Assembly: GCA_025716815.1 (NCBI GenBank)
Contig: JAIXMN010000022.1
Coordinates: 248,001 to 312,000 of the forward strand
Length of the DNA: 64,000 bases
Direction: 5' to 3'
DNA from: Dichotomocladium elegans
Lineage: Eukaryota > Mucoromycota > Mucoromycetes > Mucorales > Lichtheimiaceae
The position numbers and the translations under genes were made by a program. Below are positions 47,934 to 59,689 of this stretch, one piece after another; the first letter of the stretch is position 1, and each line of letters opens with the position of its first letter. The notes beneath the pieces were generated by a model that saw only the letters and a program-made list of their open reading frames with translations, made no database searches and was not told the DNA's origin.

Positions 47934-50704
47934 CTATATGAACATACAACAGGAGCTTTCTTGGAGGATGTATGTTAAAGAAGGGGGCGGGTCTAGAGTT
48001 GGGTATGCGGTGGAGGATAGGAAAAGGAAAGAGGAAGAGCGAAAAAAAATTGTGCGCGCGGTGCTTGGTTATTTTTGATTCTCGACCTGACATAAATGGA
48101 CAACGTCTATTTGGCTCCGCGTCCGAGCTTTTATTTATGGTTGGTAAAAATAGAAGTGCGATATATCACATCCCACACGATCCCCACACACATGCCATAC
48201 TACTAACTCTTGCGTCGCTGCCTCTAGACATACAGTGATGAATCAAGTCATCTTCTCAGGTGACATAGAAATGGGGAAGGCAACTGATGTTGTTCTGGTC
48301 AAAGATTCAAAAACACTTGGACGGTGCAGCAGTGCTACCCGAAATTATGATTTAATTAAGACTCCCGTAAAAGAAAAACTATGTAGGGGCCGGAGAGGGA
48401 CATCGACTTGCATCTTATATTGGGCATGTTCAATCATTAATATTATCCTGAGTGGCACGTACCTTTTATTTCTGCAGCACAATCTTGAGATTGCGAATCG
48501 TGTCGAATCGCAAACGAATGTCAAGCGAAACCCTTTTTTATGAAAATAGCGATGCAAACGCCATAGAGGTAATGATTTGATTATCTATACCATTTCTTTA
48601 TGCTGATTCTACGTACTTACAGCGATCTTTGCCCTGATCTTTTTTTCGTAGCTGCCATGCGATCGGAGAGCAAAGGATCCTTCTGCAAGCCCAGCCGGTC
48701 TTAAAAAACGTCTATCGTACCAGTATTTTACGCTGTGTAACCCTTTTAACCTGTGGCAAACAAGGTGCTGTCTGGAACAGAGAAAAAATGAATAGTGGAC
48801 GTAGCAGATCACTACTTCCCGGTTATCCAGACGGGTTTACTCACTACTTACCTTCTCTTCATAGCTAAGAGACTGAAACTCTAAGCCCGCATTAGCACCA
48901 AGCTAAATGAAACCCATTCCCAAAAGATCGGTGATACGTTGTGTTCAATAACCTCGTGGTAGTCTTTCAGCCATCAGCCCTCTTGTCCGGCATTATATAA
49001 CTCTCTCTATATTAATATAGTATATTTTCAAACGCAAGTTCTGGTAAAATATGTTTCGGGACCTCATAACGAAAAAGGCTATCGTTCTTTCGTTACTGCA
49101 ACTTTCACCAGCTCCTCCTTCAAAGAGCTCATTATGTAATGATAGCGGCCCATCCTCCCGCTAACCCCACGACGGTCATACACAAGGAAGATCCCAACTG
49201 AGAAAAAACATCGTAGTCCCAATTGTGGAAACCCACTATTAACAAATCAGAGATTCGCTTTACTCGTGCTACCATGTGGTTATGGAGACTCGGAACCATG
49301 GCGCCGGTCACTCTTCTTCCTTCCTTTTAATCCTGCCTTCGCAGTTACCTTCTAAATACCCTGTAATGCGTTGACTGGTGCAGCATTAAGGTTGTCGATA
49401 GCTAGTATGCATAACCGTTAAATAGTTCACATCAATATGCGCATCTCTACACGTGCAGTCATATATGGTTTGGTTAATGACCATCCTATACCGACGCCGA
49501 ATGGTTTTCGCAGCGCAGCGAACGCCCCCCCCCCAGAAGGACAGGTTCCTTAGTTAATTTTGGTGGCGGATGTACTGTTCCCGTGCTGACAAAATGCAAG
49601 GTCGCTGCTAATTCCTTGCTTTTGCATAAACACAGTTGTGATGATGGAGGGAAAGAACGTTTCCTATCTTCGTTTTAATTCCACTATAGAGCATAGCATC
49701 CCAACCAGAATCACATAGACATAGGTATGTCTTGTAGTAATATGATACAAAAGTACTACAATATGGCAGCATTTAACGTTTATAGAGCCCAATATGATTT
49801 ATGCCGATAAGCGTTCTATGTATGCTTGTTGGGTTTCTGTGTATTCGATTAATAGCCAAATCTCGGAGCCTGACACATGGGAAACGACAGTGTATTTTTC
49901 TTTCTCCTTGATCCTTCGGTAAAGGTTTATTGCACCCTACTGTCTGAACTAAACTCATTTTCAGCTATCCTTCCTGCTCCTATAGTGCTTGTAGTATTCA
50001 TGGCAAAATCTGAAAGTTTGAATAAAAAAATCGCATTTAATTAAGCAACTAACTATAGATAACTAATGAATGTTATGTACAGTATTCGAAGTTAATGGGT
50101 GGTCGGATTGATTGACTGGAGACAACGACATACCAATTGTACATTTGTACGTTTAAGAAGTTATTTGGTATGGCAAATCCAAAATAGAGGTTAGCGAAAA
50201 GTAGAGAGATACATCTTATCCCACGCTTTGTTTGGCTTAGCTTATCTTTGCGCAGTGCCGATGTTTACTCTTTATTGCCCTCAAAGAGGCAATAGGCTCA
50301 AGAAATTGTCATTTTGTAGCTTATAAAAATGAGTTTTGCATTGGAAAGAGCACAGGTGTACACACGTTTTCCACCAGCTTCTCTAATACGCCTGAAGGTA
50401 TTTTCTCGATTTTGAAAATATGTATTAACATCCTGCAAGATACGATTTACAGAATATGGCATGAGAATACATATTGAAGGGAGAATACTTTCTCATCGAA
50501 TAGCGCGATCCATAGGATCAAGGCAGATATATGTCACTCTACTTCACGAATGGCTATTTTTGATTGATGATATATTACACTGACGCTGAGGGACAGTTCC
50601 TAATACAATAATCTAAGGCCAAGACTCAGAGGCCACCGCAAAATTAAAAATATCCGTACGCAGACCAATAAAGAAAGTCAATGTGTGTTGGTTACTCTAC
50701 AGAA
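47934..50704. other. Promoter of the chitin synthase gene followed by an AT-rich gene-free island
   Basis: About 2.77 kb. The first ~250 bases must contain the chitin synthase promoter. From about 48.2 kb onward the sequence is AT-rich, stop-rich and has no recognisable frame. ORFs at 48235-48543 and 48609-48812 have no domain. No tRNA or snRNA could be recognised by eye. Texture resembles the 1207-3181 gap and the two repeat-bearing gaps further on, which suggests decayed mobile or duplicated sequence. Confidence 0.45.
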
Positions 50705-51084
50705 CTAATCGTCGTTTTCCGATGCTGGTTCGCTTGAAGGTGCTGTGGATACAGTCTGCGTCTTTAAAAGCGCTTCGTGGAGCACCTTTTGTTCTTCCAG
50801 TTCACGCATATTTTCCTCGCGTTGCTTCAGCTTCCGTCTGCGTTCGTCATCTTTTTCAATGCCCTGACGCATAATCTTTGCGTGTGTGGGGAGGAGGGTT
50901 GGGGAAGGACAAGAATACAGCGAGGAAGGAATGTCAGCGCGTTTCTTCTTCCTCACTACATATCGATGAAATGGAGGCGGACACCAACCTCCTGCTCATA
51001 ACGCTGCAAGTAATGAACTCCGTAGATGGTACCGCAGCACAGAACGATGGAGGCACCCAATGTCGCTTTGGCCTTGGTTGACAT
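50705..51084 (-). CDS. PET117: Cytochrome c oxidase assembly protein PET117
   Basis: Small inner-membrane protein needed for haem A insertion/complex IV assembly (partner of COX15). Two exons. The first gives MSTKAKATLGASIVLCCGTI and YGVHYLQRYEQE, the single N-terminal membrane segment with the family motif S-x-T-LG-x-S and VHYLQ. The second, after an acceptor just upstream of about 50875, gives IMRQGIEKDDERRRKLKQRE and NMRELEEQKVLHEALLKTQ, a basic-acidic helix typical of PET117. It ends SSEPASENDD at 50705. About 97 residues, slightly longer than animal forms because of the acidic tail. Start at 51084 is the ATG preceding STKAKA. Confidence 0.9.
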
Positions 51085-51430
51085 TATGTGTCCAGAGGTG
51101 ATGTCAAAGAAACCAAGAAAACAAAAATAGCCCTTGCTCGTGGCTTTTTTGAGTCCCAACCAAATTCTTAGTTTCCTTTTCGGTTGCTCTTGCATCGAGT
51201 AAAAATAACTCCTCTCAAGGGATCTGTGCTTTCCTTGGATGGTTTTTTTAACCAAAGGTGAGTCCCATTTAAAAGCCTCTTTGCCACCTATCCCTCCCTT
51301 TCCTTCTCTCTCTCTTTACTCTCCTAACTTCTTACCGTTCCTCGAAAACCACCTCCGTTCTTTCCGTCCTTGCATCTTCTCTTTCTCTTGAACCGATCCC
51401 TCCTCCTGCTCCTCCTTCTTTGGACATGCA
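51085..51430. other. Divergent region between PET117 and the small ORF at 51431
   Basis: About 350 bases. It carries a strongly pyrimidine-rich stretch (about 51284-51425: repeated CT, TTCC and CCTCCT) leading to ATG at 51431, typical of fungal promoters. The first part is likely PET117 promoter. No other gene is seen. Confidence 0.5.
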
Positions 51431-51742
51431 ATGATGCTCGACAAGGTTGTCAAGTATTTTTCTGCTCCGGGCACCAAACGGGCAGCTGCTGCTCAAAACC
51501 AAGCAAAGACCATACCTACAACATCATCATTTCCACCTCCATTATGGTCTTCCTCGCCTGCTCAATGGCAGCAGCGCATTGTGCTGTCAAGAGTAACCCA
51601 GCACAAGCTTCGGCACCAGCGGATGCGTGGATTGCAGCGCACAGTACATTTAAAGAACATGATGAGACGGCTGCAGAAGGAAGAAGAACCCGATGAAGAC
51701 GATGAAGACGATAATATACCATTAGCAAGCATTTGTAAATAA
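51431..51742 (+). CDS. Small hypothetical protein, basic with acidic tail
   Basis: Not recognised. A single-exon frame of 103 residues starts MMLDKVVKYFSAPGTKRAAA after a long pyrimidine-rich leader, which suggests a real promoter. A basic middle (QQRIVLSRVTQHKLRHQRMR, KNMMRRLQ) is followed by an acidic tail (KEEEPDEDDEDDNIPLASI). It may be a small nuclear or DNA/RNA-binding protein. No family motif, membrane segment or signal peptide is visible. It could be a chance frame, but the unbroken run and charge pattern support coding. Confidence 0.4.
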   Translation: MMLDKVVKYFSAPGTKRAAAAQNQAKTIPTTSSFPPPLWSSSPAQWQQRIVLSRVTQHKLRHQRMRGLQRTVHLKNMMRRLQKEEEPDEDDEDDNIPLASICK

Positions 51743-52052
51743 GCACAATCAATATAAATCATGTCAATTTCATTGCAGTAAACACACCATCGACATCACC
51801 AACATCAACCTCTCTAAAAAAACTTTCTGTGCAACCTTGGCACAGGCCAAAGGAAAAAGAAAATTAGGGAGCAGCCCAAAAAAGAAGGGGTTGGGGAGAT
51901 ACAAAGGGGAATGGCGCGTTTTGCTTGTCTGCCTTCCAACCAAAGCGTGCTTTACAGAAAGAGCCCTTTTTTGTTCGTTGTGTTCCTTTTTCCTTTCTCT
52001 CTTCTTTTTTCTCTTTTCTGCTTGTCCCCTCTCCTTATTCTTCCCCATCACA
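51743..52052. other. Upstream region of the kelch gene
   Basis: About 310 bases. A long pyrimidine-rich tract (about 51975-52045; CTTTCTCTCTTCTTTTTTCT) immediately precedes the kelch ATG, as in other genes here. No coding frame is supported. Confidence 0.45.
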
Positions 52053-53358
52053 ATGTCGCAATCGCGACGCCCCTCCGACCACATTCTCCATGCTGCTGCT
52101 CGAATGAAGCGTACGAACACCGCCAACAGTACAAAGAGGTTATTTTCTCGTTGTGTCAAAGAGAAAACCTATCTTTCCCCTCCCCTTGCACCTGACATGA
52201 TCTCCGCTTATTTAGCATCATCGTCGCCACAGTGTCCGATATCACACCAGCACCGGCACCCGCTATGTACTGGTCCCGCGCAGTGACATACGGGCATGGA
52301 CCTCGACCCATACGAGCGCATACGAGCGTGGTGGTGAATGGGATAATGTATACCTTTGGAGGCACCGACAGTCGGGGCGGTTTCGGCAAGTTATTTGCCC
52401 TGGACCTGGGTAAGAGGCTGAAAGCGGAACGTCGAAAGGAAGATGAGTATTGAGTTTGTTTGGTGGTGTGATATCTCCTCTCCTCTTAGACACATTTACT
52501 TGGTCGAAGCCCAAGGTGTATGGGGATCCACCCCCGTCCTGCAGAGCTCATAGCGCTGTTGCACACGAGAACCACATTTATGTCTTCGGTGGCGGTGATG
52601 GTCCTCGCTATTACAACCATCTCTACGTCCTAGACACTACTACTATGACCTGGTCACGTCCAGCCGCATCGGGGCTGTATCCATCACCTCGCCGTGCGCA
52701 TGCTTCTGTGGTTTGGCGAGACCAGCTGTATATATTCGGCGGAGGAGACGGCGTAAATGCACTCAACGACGTCCACGCCTATCACCTAAGGGACAAGTCA
52801 TGGACGTTTGTCGAAACAACAGGCGAAAAGCCTGAACCGCGAGGATATCACAGTGGCACACTTGTTGGCGATAAACTGGTAGTATACGGTGGCAGTGATG
52901 GCCATACATGTTTTGGCGATATTCATCTTTTAGACCTCGAGAATAATCACTGGCACCGAATCCAGCTGGATCCACTTATCAAGCGGCTATCTCATGCTCC
53001 CGTCTGCGTTGGCTCATATCTTTTTGTCACTGGCGGTCATGATGGAGCGCATTATTGCAATGACTTGCTAATGCTCAACTTTGGTAACTCTCTTGTTTAC
53101 TAGGAAAGTGGATGGGAGAGAATGAGTAGCTGACCTACTTCTTCTTTCAAACAAGTAACTATGTCTTGGGAGGTGCGCCGTGTTTATGGCAACGGTCCAA
53201 GTGCTCGAGGATACCACACCATGGTAATGTACGACAGCAGGTTATTCGTCTTTGGCGGCTACGACGGAAAAAACTACTTTGACGACGTCTACGTCCTTGA
53301 TCTCAGCTCGCATGCCTATCTTCCACAAGTGACCAATTTTTCAATAGAACTGGCATGA
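52053..53358 (+). CDS. Kelch-repeat beta-propeller protein
   Basis: Protein-interaction scaffold, similar in style to Tea1/p40-like kelch proteins. The first exon gives MSQSRRPSDHILHAAARMKR. The propeller then starts: WSRAVTYGHGPRPIRAHTSV with VVVNGIMYTFGGTD, and repeats FTWSKPKVYGDPPPSCRAHS, ENHIYVFGGGDG, TMTWSRPAASGLYPSPRRAH, RDQLYIFGGGDG, SWTFVETTGEKPEPRGYHSG, GDKLVVYGGSDG, GSYLFVTGGHDG and SRLFVFGGYDGKNYFDDVYV. Each has the kelch GG pair and spaced Y/W. At least six blades. Introns at about 52136-52254, 52409-52489 and 53085-53157 keep frame. The last exon ends SIELA at 53358; no BTB, F-box or coiled-coil domain is visible, so a further 3' exon may be missing. About 360 residues. Confidence 0.88.
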
Positions 53359-53974
53359 GCCTCGCATGGCTGCTATGTGCCACTAGCTTCTACAATTTAA
53401 TCATGCAAGCACTAGAAAGAAGTATTCACCACCGAAGTGTCTTATTATTGCACTTCCACCCGCTTGCTCACTCTCTTTACTTTCTGCTTTATCCCGATAG
53501 CCATCCAATGTATATTCTACCATCCCCTTCTCTGTTTTTTCGGTTTCCCTACTGTCTCTTTTAGACTACACAATTTCATCCGGCCCAAAAAAGAAGTGTT
53601 TCCTTGTAATCAATCGGGTCTTTGATTGTGTCGTTCAAATATCAAAATAGCTCGCTGTAGCCTTGCACTTTACCATCAGCACAAGATATCCAGGGTGGAA
53701 TTGGGTACGCATGCCACCTATGTGTAACGAGCCGTAGGTGCCCATGGCTGTCTGATGGCGAATCGATGATTGTACAAAGAACGCGCGTGAGAGACCTGAG
53801 GCATGCCAGTTCGACATGCCTTATTTTTCGAAAATAATCTTGTCGCATAAGATGGTCAATCTTATTTGCGAGTGAGATGATCTAACACGTAATTCCCCTG
53901 CCCTCCCCCCTTCGGGGAAGGAGAGAGTATCGTGTGTAAAGATTTTTATTCGCTTTTTTAAAGCCACAATTCAG

Positions 53975-54205
53975 ATGCTACTGTACCTCCCCGCTAAAGA
54001 TGGGTCACATCACCTCCAATGGTGGGAACCGGGCCAGGACGACTTGCCTAAACGCGCATGCCATTATCAAGGATATCCAAGTTCAAGGCGAATTGCCGAA
54101 GTTCTGACGAGCTTCTTTTGGGGTGTTGAATGCTCCCGAAGAGGAGCGCCTACTGCGGGCGCCAGGCCTAAGTCAGTCGACCCAGACCAAAAAGATGCAA
54201 GTTAG
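53975..54205 (+). pseudogene. Possible gene fragment of unknown origin
   Basis: A 76-codon open frame with balanced, GC-richer codon use unlike its AT-rich flanks. It reads MLLYLPAKDGSHHLQWWEPG and later EVLTSFFWGVECSRRGAP. No domain is recognised and no exon partner can be joined with confidence. It could be a decayed exon or an orphan frame. Confidence 0.2.
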
Positions 54206-54394
54206 TACCAAGAGCTAGGGTTATTACAATGGGGGAAGGGTATTGGAATCTTCTTTCCGTTTAATTATATGACGCTGGCATATCAGTAGTAAACAGAAAT
54301 CAGAATGTATACTCCTTCTCTTTGTCTCTAGTCTGCCATGCTGGCGCATCCGGCGACAACCGCAGCGGATATCAAGTGGCCAAATATGTTTAGA

Positions 54395-55140
54395 GATAAC
54401 TCTTGGTCTTATCTATCACCGACTACAATAACGGCCATTCATATATCCATATCTATTACATAGGCATCGTTTGTTGTAGCCTTAACGAAGCTGTGAGAAT
54501 GTCCTCTAAAGTTCCCTTATTTGCTGCAGGGATCCGCAAGCTATGTTTCACGGTGACCGGTGTCGACATTGTTCCCAGGCTTTTGGCTGTCTTTGCTCTT
54601 GTCGTCGGTAATGAAACCGCTGAAGAGGTCCCTTTCTTAGATTATACCATGCTGCGTTGCATGTCAATATGGGAATCCAGTAAGACAAAGGGAGACGTAT
54701 TTTTTACCAATGTTAATTGCAGGAATGTCTTATCGGAGCACCCATTCAAGACCCAGTCATATCTTTTCACCACTCCACCTGTTTACAAATGGGAAATCAA
54801 GTCTTTTACAATGACAATTCGTATTCGTATTCGTTTCCCGCACGTCCATGGAGCATAAGCTTAAGGATTCAGCATGTCTTGACATGTGTACGCTGTGTAG
54901 CAACACTTGGACCTGGCTTCGTCTATCTGACTGCATCTGTATCCTTTTGCTTGAGGATATGCAGAGCAATAAGCTCAAAGTTTTGCCCTTCCAAGGGAGG
55001 ACTATGCACACACTGTGTGTAACAACAAACGAATTAAGAGAATATACATCCTCACGCTCACTGCAAAAGATATTTGCTCGTTCATTTCAGAATAGAGACG
55101 ATCGTTTTCAACATTGGATTTGTCATCTTCCAAAAAGCTA
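54395..55140 (+). repeat. Diverged dispersed repeat, copy A (unclassified)
   Basis: The frame around 54560-54680 reads VPRLLAVFALVVGNETAEEV then PFLDYTMLRCMSIWESS. A second copy at about 59795-59910 reads VKIVVGFAAVLGGVAAVNVP then LLGRTMLFYANMESR. DNA blocks ATGGAATCCAG / TGGGAATCCAG and, further on, CATTTCAGAAT and ATTTGTCAT, occur in the same order in both. No terminal inverted repeat, LTR or transposase motif could be seen. Boundaries are rough. Confidence 0.4.
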
Positions 55141-55627
55141 GATCGGAGCCTGTACTCGGAAAATTTCCAAAACGAGGACCAGTTTTTTTTTGGGGGGGCC
55201 GCGATTGCAAGGCACATAATCCTTCAAAAAAAAATGGGACAAAACCTTCATAAGCAGCCGACGCTCTCCCACTCGCCATGTGTGCGTGTGCGCGTTTGTG
55301 TTTTATACAATGGAAGGAGAAAGGGTATCAAACTTCTCTTTCATTTATTTTTGCTCGATTATGAACGCGCATCAGGCAGGTTCCGAGGAACGCTGGTCCC
55401 ATCTTCGGTGATTGGTTTGTCACCCTGGGAACGGGGTTGCCACGGGCAACTCTGTAACACCCGAGCGCATGATATTCAGGTGGGATCACACTTACCAGAG
55501 AGATGACACTCTTCAACACCTATTTGGCCAATGTTTGTATTCCTCGGCACCTCCCTCCCTAAACCTCAAATCCAAACTGTCTACCCCTCTTTCTTTCTCT
55601 CTCACCCTCTTACTTTCGACATCCAAC

Positions 55628-57345
55628 ATGGATGCACTCCCTTTCGACATTATCGACAAAATCTTTTCTCATCTCTCGCAATCCGACAGCTTGACATGCA
55701 TGCAAGTCTGTCGAGCATGGTACGAGCGCGTTCCGCAATATACAATCGATATCTGGCGTGATATCTCCTTTTCGCACCGGACCAATTTGAAGAACAGGCG
55801 GCTATTGCACTGTCTTGGCCCACACGTACAACATGTTGTATTTAATGAACTCCTAGGCGTCGATCTGGTAGAAGCGATGCGTGTCCTGGTTGACCAGGGT
55901 TGCACCGATATACGAATGCTAGGTAACAAAGGGCATACATACCCCACGGTTGGAGGAAAACACGGGTCATGCAGCAGGACGCTCACAGACGCATCAAAGA
56001 ATTCAACGCCTGCACGATTACCCACGAAGCCATGTTCCTTGATACCCTTTCACAAATTTCCCACAGCCGTCTTTTCAGTCTCGCCTTCCACGACCACCGC
56101 ACCAGCACTGATCTTGTTGGCCTTCTCGAGTCGTGTCCCCATCTTTCCCACCTCTCGTACGCGACCGACGACTGTTGCATTTCCAAACCGGTGGTGAGCT
56201 TGCGCAAAGACGTCCGATCGCGTGTTACGCACATCCACCTGCATGATCGTGCTCTGCAGCAGAACCATTGCATTGACACTGTTCTCCAATCCTGCCCTGA
56301 ACTTGAGCACCTTACGTTGTGTGACGATCTCCGGAACTCACCTCATGGGGCGTCCTTTGATTTGGATCATCTGCGACACCTCTGTCCCCGCCTCCAGTCC
56401 TTCGAGACCAATTACCACTGCGGTGGATTTCACGGATGGAACCAGGGAAACCAGCCCAAACAGACAAGCGAGACAGTGCTCCAGCCAGGACTCACCCGCT
56501 TTTCGTCGGTCGAGCAAAAGGGTTATGGTCCTGATCAGATGATACCGACGCTTGAGCGCAACCAGCACACGCTTGAAGTGCTATCGCTCCGCCGCGATAA
56601 ACAAGTATGTGGGATCCAGGGTGATTGGTCATCACTAAGTCACAGGATTATCGCCCTTCCGCGCTTGCGGGCGCTCACCCTGGACGATATCTGTATGGAC
56701 GGACCGACGATCGCAGCACTTCTGGCGCGGGCCCCGGCCCTGGAGGAGCTGATGCTGGTCGGGTCCAGCCATAGAATTACCGATGAGGTGGCCGATGCGC
56801 TGATGGGTTTAAGTCGCCTGCGGTGTCTCCATGTCTGTTGTACGGATGAGAAGCGACTGGTGCAAGGCCACGAGAGGTTTGCAAGGTTTTTTGAGGATGC
56901 CAGGCTCCAGGTGCTGGGTCTGATGGGTCGCGGCCTGGTAACTGATGTGATGCTCAGCCATATCGCGACCATTCCTACTCTCGAGAAGCTCGGCCTATGG
57001 TATATGGCCGGCGACGACCTTTCTGACTGCGGTATGGCCGCATTCGCAAGCAACCTCCAGACAACATCGCTTGAAATGATCCAATTCTCAGACATTCATC
57101 AAATTACCGATCGCGCCCTGTTCGACCTCATCAGCCGCCAGTCTCGCCTCAAGCACTTGGATATCGCTGGCTGCAACGGCTTGACCGACAAGGGATTGCT
57201 TCGTGCACTGCAAATCGGTGAGGCTAAGACACAGCTTCAATCTGTGTCGGTGCAGGACTGTGCGATGATCACCGACCGTGCCATCGTCAAGCTAGTCCAA
57301 ACACTGGGTCCTGATGCTGTTTCTTATCGAAAGCACGGATGGTAG
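55628..57345 (+). CDS. F-box and leucine-rich-repeat protein (SCF adaptor candidate)
   Basis: Likely substrate receptor of an SCF ubiquitin ligase. The F-box is at the N-terminus (MDALPFDIIDKIFSHLSQSD, then SLTCMQVCRAWYERVPQY), ideal length and spacing. One intron (about 55922-55975, GTAACA..GCAG) joins TDIRML to DAHRRIKEFNA in frame. The rest, about 500 residues in all, is a solenoid of leucine-rich repeats: LLESCPHLSHLSYATDDC, LRALTLDDICMDGPTIAALL, LVGSSHRITDEVADALMGLS, IHQITDRALFDLISRQSRLK, and the AMN1-like CNGLTDKGLLRAL and DCAMITDRAIVKLVQTL. Start at 55628 follows a pyrimidine-rich leader. The end is SYRKHGW. Confidence 0.9.
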
Positions 57346-57613
57346 CCTTTTCTTTCTCTTTTCTTTATGTACATACACATACACACACACACAAACAAAT
57401 TGCCATAGGTTGTAAATATCTCACCTTTTTTCCACATGCACTTCGCCGCTCTTCAGCCAGTAAATGAGAAATGAGTCTACTTTTATCGAGAAATGCATAC
57501 AATGTTTTCCAAAATGGAAAAAGCTCGTTAGCAACTGGTGCGGAAATAAAAATAATAAGTACGCATTTGGGCCCATTCGCTCTTCCTTTTTTCTGCTCTC
57601 TGCTTCCCTAGTT

Positions 57614-58814
57614 ATGGCCGAGTCTCCACCGTTAATGAAACCCAACAGTGAGCATGTTGCTCTTGTCGCGCCCATCATGGAAAAGCTGGTTGACGGCATT
57701 GTTGCGGAGAATATTGATATTGTATCAGGCATCGATGTATTCGACGATTCACCATACGAGCGAGTTTTGTGTGCGGCATGGGATGTGAGCACAGTCGAGG
57801 ATTATGCTCTTGCCATGGAGTCCAGCTCAGGTTTCCACCGCGTCTTTCTAAAGGTTCTTGCTCACACATACACATGCATGCACAAAAAAAGCAAGCACGT
57901 TTTTTCATTAACAGACTATGCATTTATTGGGGGTATAGATCATTACCGTCACAAAGCGACCGCGTACTCGGGAATTGGCAATGGGTGCTTTGGCTAATAT
58001 GGCCTGTCACTGGGATACGGTGGGCGTACGGCTTCTGGATGACTTTGATATTTTACGTCTCTGTCGATCGATCTTGTGGCACGAGAACGATGCACGAGTT
58101 CTCCTTGAGACAACAAGGCAAGAGGAAAAAAAAATAAGAGAGATATATAGAAGAAGAAGGGACCTTATTCTTTTCGGTTCTATAGGCTCCTTAACACCAT
58201 GCTGGTGCACTCGACCAGTAATCAGATCATCCTCGAACACCAACACCTATCATCTTTTTTTGAACCTACTCCCATGACCCCCGTTGTTTTTCATCAATAT
58301 ACCCAGATCATATGCAACACACTCCACGCCGAACTACTCCTTAAATCGCTCGAATTCACCACGCGTGCTGTGGTCTACATCAACGCCATTACACACAGTC
58401 TAACGCACCGCGGAGATCGGAATGCATTTATTCCCAAAGACGATGCCATCACACTGATGAAATGGGGTACTGAGCGCCTGGACGAGGAGGGCCGAGGAGT
58501 CGGCATCGGAATGGGATTCAACCGCCTCGTAGCCAAGAATGTGATGCATCTTCTCTGGGCGTTGATGGCCTATGGTCTCGTCACACCGAACGAATGTGGT
58601 AAATACAAAACAGTGACGCAAATGTTTGAAATCGTTTAGCTATAATATCAAAACCGATCTAGATCCCCATGTTGTCGATGAGTTGGGTCAGTCAATGTGT
58701 CGTTTAGTTTCTTATATTCAAGAGGAACGAGATGACGATGACGATGGCGACGACGACGATGATATTCAAAACCTAGCAGAGGCACTTAATACCAAGCTTT
58801 CAATGACAAAATAG
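57614..58814 (+). CDS. SAAL1-like armadillo-type protein
   Basis: Helical-repeat protein resembling animal SAAL1, a poorly understood proliferation-associated factor. Start MAESPPLMKPNSEHVALVAP. The frame continues ERVLCAAWDVSTVEDYALAM (SAAL1: CRVWDMS-x-DEDVALFL), then after a small intron ELAMGALANMACHWDTVGVR (SAAL1: EICVGILGNMACFQEICV). Next are ILWHENDARVLLETTR and LLNTMLVHSTSNQII (SAAL1: DSDPPTLLETSRLLLTCL). The last exon gives IKTDLDPHVVDELGQSMCRL and an acidic run (DDDDDGDDDDD). Five exons or so; about 330 residues. The match runs in order over most of the protein, so the call is fairly strong although function is unknown. Confidence 0.72.
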
Positions 58815-58840
58815 TAGACTTGACATTAACTTAGACATTC

Positions 58841-58890
58841 ATGCACACGCACACGCACACACGCACACACAAACATATATATATATATAC
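58841..58890 (+). repeat. Compound CA/TA microsatellite
   Basis: Alternating ACGC/CACA units followed by (TA)n, immediately downstream of the SAAL1-like stop codon. Confidence 0.85.
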
Positions 58891-59689
58891 AACGCAACGC
58901 GACGTGACGCAAACTCGATCCCTACGGTATCCATCCATCATGCACATACATTCATACATACATACATTCACTACACGCGCAGTAATACATACACATGCAT
59001 TACATATATACCGATGATCGGGATTGAAGATAGCTAACCTTCTATTGTGAAATGTAAACATTGGGTGGACGAATGTCAAGATCCCAACTTGACCGCCTTT
59101 GATTTTCCGCCATTCTATCGACCCTGCGGTTTTTCGTTGCTTAGTTCATCTCTGGAAAGTAATATGTGCGGTTCGATTCAGCAATGGAAATGTGTCCTGT
59201 AACAATACACCCGAACATAGCCGAGTTCCCCTTTGCCTTTTTATACGCCTATCTTTTATCCCCTTTACTTGGTGGATGTGGGGAATATGAATAGTAACAT
59301 CCTTTGGATTACTCTTGGAAGTTATGCTGTGGGAATAATCGGTGTAAAAACAACTGTCTGTCTTCATCGACACCCTACGATAGTACTCAAGTCCTCGAAA
59401 TCCATGGAAATTATAAATTTTTTATCTGCGCAGTGATATTCTGGCAAGCCAATGCTTGATTTTGTGCGATCTGGGAAGCGGTTTTCGCGTATAGTGTACG
59501 TATAAAGCCGTTAATCACCAGAAAGAAAGAACAGTATCTGATCCAAGAACCTTATATACTCCACTCTATTTTGTTCTCGGCAACTGGGCCAAGGTGTGAA
59601 AGTTGAGTTCAACCTAGTATGATGGACGATGGGTGGCATATCGATATCCTCGAGATACCCTATATCGAGAGAGATATGTATCTCCAGTC

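Larger units (their letters stand above)
53359..55627. other. Repeat-bearing gene-free region (53.4-55.6 kb)
   Basis: About 2.27 kb with no intact gene. A coding-looking frame at 53975-54205 (MLLYLPAKDGSHHLQWWEPG, 76 codons) precedes a possible donor, but no continuation is evident. It may be a gene fragment. Around 54.4-55.14 kb lies one of two diverged copies of an unknown sequence (the other at 59.7-60.6 kb). The last ~300 bases include a G-run at about 55192 and the pyrimidine-rich leader of the F-box gene. Confidence 0.45.

Noticed and set aside
59160..59200. A possible tRNA B-box (GGTTCGATTCAG) near 59173
   Set aside because: No matching A box or cloverleaf arms could be drawn around it.
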